Source: an uncultured Macromonas sp. (GTDB lineage Bacteria; Pseudomonadota; Gammaproteobacteria; Burkholderiales; Burkholderiaceae). Taken from it: a stretch of 7,189 nt of DNA. The stretch spans positions 1 to 7,189 of the forward strand of contig CAMLOF010000152.1 in assembly GCA_946481585.1 (NCBI GenBank), given 5' to 3'. The notes below the pieces were generated by a model, which had not been told where the DNA came from, did not search any database, and worked only from the letters and a program-made list of their open reading frames with translations. Position 1 is the stretch's first letter. Each line of letters begins with the position of its first letter. Below, piece after piece: positions 5,501 through 7,189 of the stretch. The position numbers and the translations under genes were made by a program.

Positions 5501-6766
5501 ATGAACTCCGACGTCAGCGCGGACACCCCCACCCCAGTTAGCGTGGTGATCGTGGGCGCAGGCCAGGCTGGCGTGCAGACCGCCGAGGCCCTGCGCAGCG
5601 GCGGCTACACCGGCCCCATCACCCTGCTGGGTGATGAACCGCACGGCCCCTACCACCGCCCGCCTTTGTCCAAAGCCTGGCTGGCGGGCGAGATGGACGC
5701 CGCCCAGTTGGTGATGCGCGCGCCCGAGATGCTGGCCCGCAAGGGCATAGACCTGCGCACTGGCGTGCATGTGGCTACCATTGATCGTGCCGCACACCAA
5801 CTGCAACTGGCCGATGGCAGTACCCTGCCCTACGGCGCGCTGGTGCTGGCCACCGGCGCCACCCCGCGCACGCTGCCTCTGCCTGGGGGTGATGCGCCCG
5901 GCGTGCTGGCCCTGCGCGGCAAGGACGATGCGTCGGCCATTGCCGAGCGCATGGCCGCGTGCCTGGCAGCGCAACAGCCGGTGGTGGTGATCGGCGGCGG
6001 CTTCATTGGCTTGGAGGTAGCCGCCACCGCCCGCAAGAAGGGGCTGGCCGTGACCGTGCTGGAAGCCGCACCGCGCCTGCTGGGCCGCGTGCTGGCGCCC
6101 ATGCTGTCGGACTGGTACGCCGAACTGCACCGCAGCCATGGCGTGCAACTGGTGCTGGACGCACGCATTGCCGCCATTGAAACGGCGGCCAGTGGCGAGG
6201 TTGCGGGTGTGCGCCTGGCCGATGGCACATTGGTGCCTGCCGGGCTGGTGGTGGTGGGCATAGGCGTGCAAGCCAACGACGGGTTGGCACAAGCTGCCGG
6301 GCTGACGTGCGAACGCGGCATTGTGGTGGACGCCTGCGGCCGCACAAGCGACACGCACATCTTTGCCGCTGGCGACTGCACCGCCCGCCGCCTGGTTGAC
6401 GGCACGCTGCTGCGGCTGGAGTCGGTACAGAACGCCACCGAGCAGGGCAAAAGCGTGGCCGCCGCCGTGCTGGGACAGGAACGCCCCTTCACCGCGACGC
6501 CTTGGTTCTGGAGCGACCAGTACGACAAGAAGCTGCAGATGGCAGGCCTTTCCGGCGGCGCGGACCGGTGGGCGGTGCGCGGCGACCTGGCCAGCGGCAG
6601 CTTCAGCATCTACCACTACCAGGGCGACAAACTGCTGGCCGTGGACAGCGTGAACGCCGCCAAGGACCACCTGCAGGCGCGCAAGCTCCTGGACGCCGGG
6701 GCATCCCCCACAGCAGAGCAGGCTACCGACAGCGCGTTTGACTTGGGGAGCTTGCTCACCCGATGA
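5501..6766 (+). CDS. FAD-dependent NAD(P)H:ferredoxin reductase, putidaredoxin-reductase type
   Basis: The 421-residue flavoprotein takes a hydride from NADH (or NADPH) and reduces the neighbouring ferredoxin in two single-electron steps. It has the two-dinucleotide-fold plan of putidaredoxin reductase and BphA4-like enzymes: FAD-binding GAGQAG (19-24), PYHRPPLSK (50-58), ATGATPR (117-123), NAD-binding GGGFIGLE (165-172) followed by an acidic E188 at the end of the second strand (favouring NADH), FAD-contacting FAAGDCT (288-294), RLES-x-QNATEQ (305-315) and PWFWSDQYD (334-342), then a C-terminal ferredoxin-facing domain. Length is usual for the family. The start ATG 5501 has AGGAG (5486-5490), which ends just before the ferredoxin stop codon, suggesting translational coupling. 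Its 3' end overlaps the opposite gene by 11 bp. Misassignment is unlikely; only the preferred nicotinamide is uncertain. Confidence 0.95.
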   Translation: MNSDVSADTPTPVSVVIVGAGQAGVQTAEALRSGGYTGPITLLGDEPHGPYHRPPLSKAWLAGEMDAAQLVMRAPEMLARKGIDLRTGVHVATIDRAAHQLQLADGSTLPYGALVLATGATPRTLPLPGGDAPGVLALRGKDDASAIAERMAACLAAQQPVVVIGGGFIGLEVAATARKKGLAVTVLEAAPRLLGRVLAPMLSDWYAELHRSHGVQLVLDARIAAIETAASGEVAGVRLADGTLVPAGLVVVGIGVQANDGLAQAAGLTCERGIVVDACGRTSDTHIFAAGDCTARRLVDGTLLRLESVQNATEQGKSVAAAVLGQERPFTATPWFWSDQYDKKLQMAGLSGGADRWAVRGDLASGSFSIYHYQGDKLLAVDSVNAAKDHLQARKLLDAGASPTAEQATDSAFDLGSLLTR

Positions 6767-7189
6767 GCCGCTCACAGCGGGCCGCATCCAACGGTTGGCC
6801 CGCCTGCCGGAAGCCTTGCGCCGCCGCCTTGAAGCGGCGCAGGGCCGCAGGGCTGCCCGCCTCCCGCGCGGCTTCGATGTGGCCCAGCACCTCTTCGTGG
6901 GCGGCATGCCAGGCGGGCAGCCGCATCACCACATCGGCCAGGTAGGCACACTGCGCCTCGTGCTTCTGCGCCAGTTCAACTTCGCCCGCCCGGGCGGCTG
7001 CTATGGCAGCGGGTACAGCGAACGTGATGCGGCAACCCGGGCATGTCTCCAGCGGGCCACGCACGGACTCGCTGGCGTCCTCCATCACGTGCAAAGCTGC
7101 GGCGGGGTCGTCGGCATGGAGGTTGATGCGCGTGCCGTAGATGCGGTCCAGCAGGTGGAAGCCGATGTCGGTCTGGCGGGCAATGTCGA
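6756..7189 (-). CDS. Probable helical-repeat (TPR-like) protein, C-terminal part (runs off right edge)
   Basis: The last 143 residues of a longer protein are visible; the frame stays open to the window edge (first full codon at 7187), so no start can be given. The sequence is almost entirely alpha-helical and Ala-rich, with helix pairs such as DIARQTDIGFHLLDRIYG, CPGCRITFAVPAAIAAARAGEVE, AQKHEAQCAYLADVV, WHAAHEEVLGHIEAARE and LRRFKAAAQGFRQAG. QPLDAARCERL closes it. The pattern resembles TPR tails of large ATPase-type regulators (LuxR/MalT or cyclase-associated), in which a CPGC and PLDAARC arrangement is familiar to me, but no LuxR helix-turn-helix follows and I cannot name the family firmly. 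It converges on the reductase gene with an 11-bp overlap, so it is not part of the P450 operon. Confidence 0.6.
   Translation of the reverse strand, partial: DIARQTDIGFHLLDRIYGTRINLHADDPAAALHVMEDASESVRGPLETCPGCRITFAVPAAIAAARAGEVELAQKHEAQCAYLADVVMRLPAWHAAHEEVLGHIEAAREAGSPAALRRFKAAAQGFRQAGQPLDAARCERLIG

Noticed and set aside
3946..5532. Long minus-strand open frame (528 codons) opposite the P450 and ferredoxin genes
   Set aside because: It is antisense to clearly conserved proteins; its His, Ala and Gly-rich composition is typical of GC-rich shadow frames.
6768..6780. CCGCT-CAC-AGCGG stem just after the reductase stop as a terminator
   Set aside because: The stem has only five pairs, no T tract follows, and it lies inside the coding sequence of the converging gene.
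6814..6844. Long GC-rich inverted repeat (arms about 11 bp, one wobble pair) downstream of the reductase
   Set aside because: It is explained by Arg, Ala and Lys codons of the minus-strand gene and no T tract follows; a weak terminator role for the P450 mRNA cannot be excluded.
5435..6907. Long minus-strand open frame (490 codons) opposite the reductase gene
   Set aside because: It is antisense to a protein with every flavoprotein motif intact and has no recognisable domain.
1..7189. Mobile elements, CRISPR arrays, tRNA or rRNA genes
   Set aside because: I saw no transposase, terminal repeats, regularly spaced repeats, cloverleaf structure or rRNA-like sequence on either strand.

Overview
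The window looks like chromosomal DNA from a GC-rich proteobacterium, most likely a betaproteobacterium of the Comamonadaceae type (Comamonas, Delftia, Acidovorax or relatives). This placement is an inference from codon use, gene density and the style of the catabolic genes; no rRNA or other marker gene is present.

Layout, left to right: (1) the 5' part of a PAS-domain sensor on the minus strand, cut by the left edge; (2) a short AT-rich gap with a 9-bp perfect dyad just upstream of the sensor start and a long hairpin at the end of the next operon; (3) a minus-strand two-gene operon for the alpha and beta subunits of a LigAB-type (class III extradiol) ring-cleavage dioxygenase; (4) a divergent plus-strand LysR-type regulator sharing an 87-bp control region with the dioxygenase operon; (5) a minus-strand AraC-family regulator, resembling the PobR/PobC type, that converges on and overlaps the lysR 3' end by 44 bp; (6) a divergent plus-strand operon for a complete class I cytochrome P450 system: P450, putidaredoxin-type [2Fe-2S] ferredoxin and FAD/NADH ferredoxin reductase; (7) the 3' part of a minus-strand gene that looks like a helical-repeat (TPR-like) regulator C-terminus, cut by the right edge and overlapping the reductase end by 11 bp.

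My reading is a small aromatic-catabolism module. NAD(P)H electrons would pass from reductase to ferredoxin to P450, which would hydroxylate or O-demethylate an aromatic acid. The resulting vicinal diol (protocatechuate- or gallate-like) would be opened by the LigAB enzyme. The AraC protein would control the P450 operon and the LysR protein the dioxygenase operon. The two divergent control regions share a 12-bp motif with one mismatch, which hints at co-regulation. The enzymes are recognised with confidence; the substrates and the link between the two operons are inference. No mobile element, CRISPR array, tRNA or rRNA was seen, and no gene-free stretch exceeds 300 bases.
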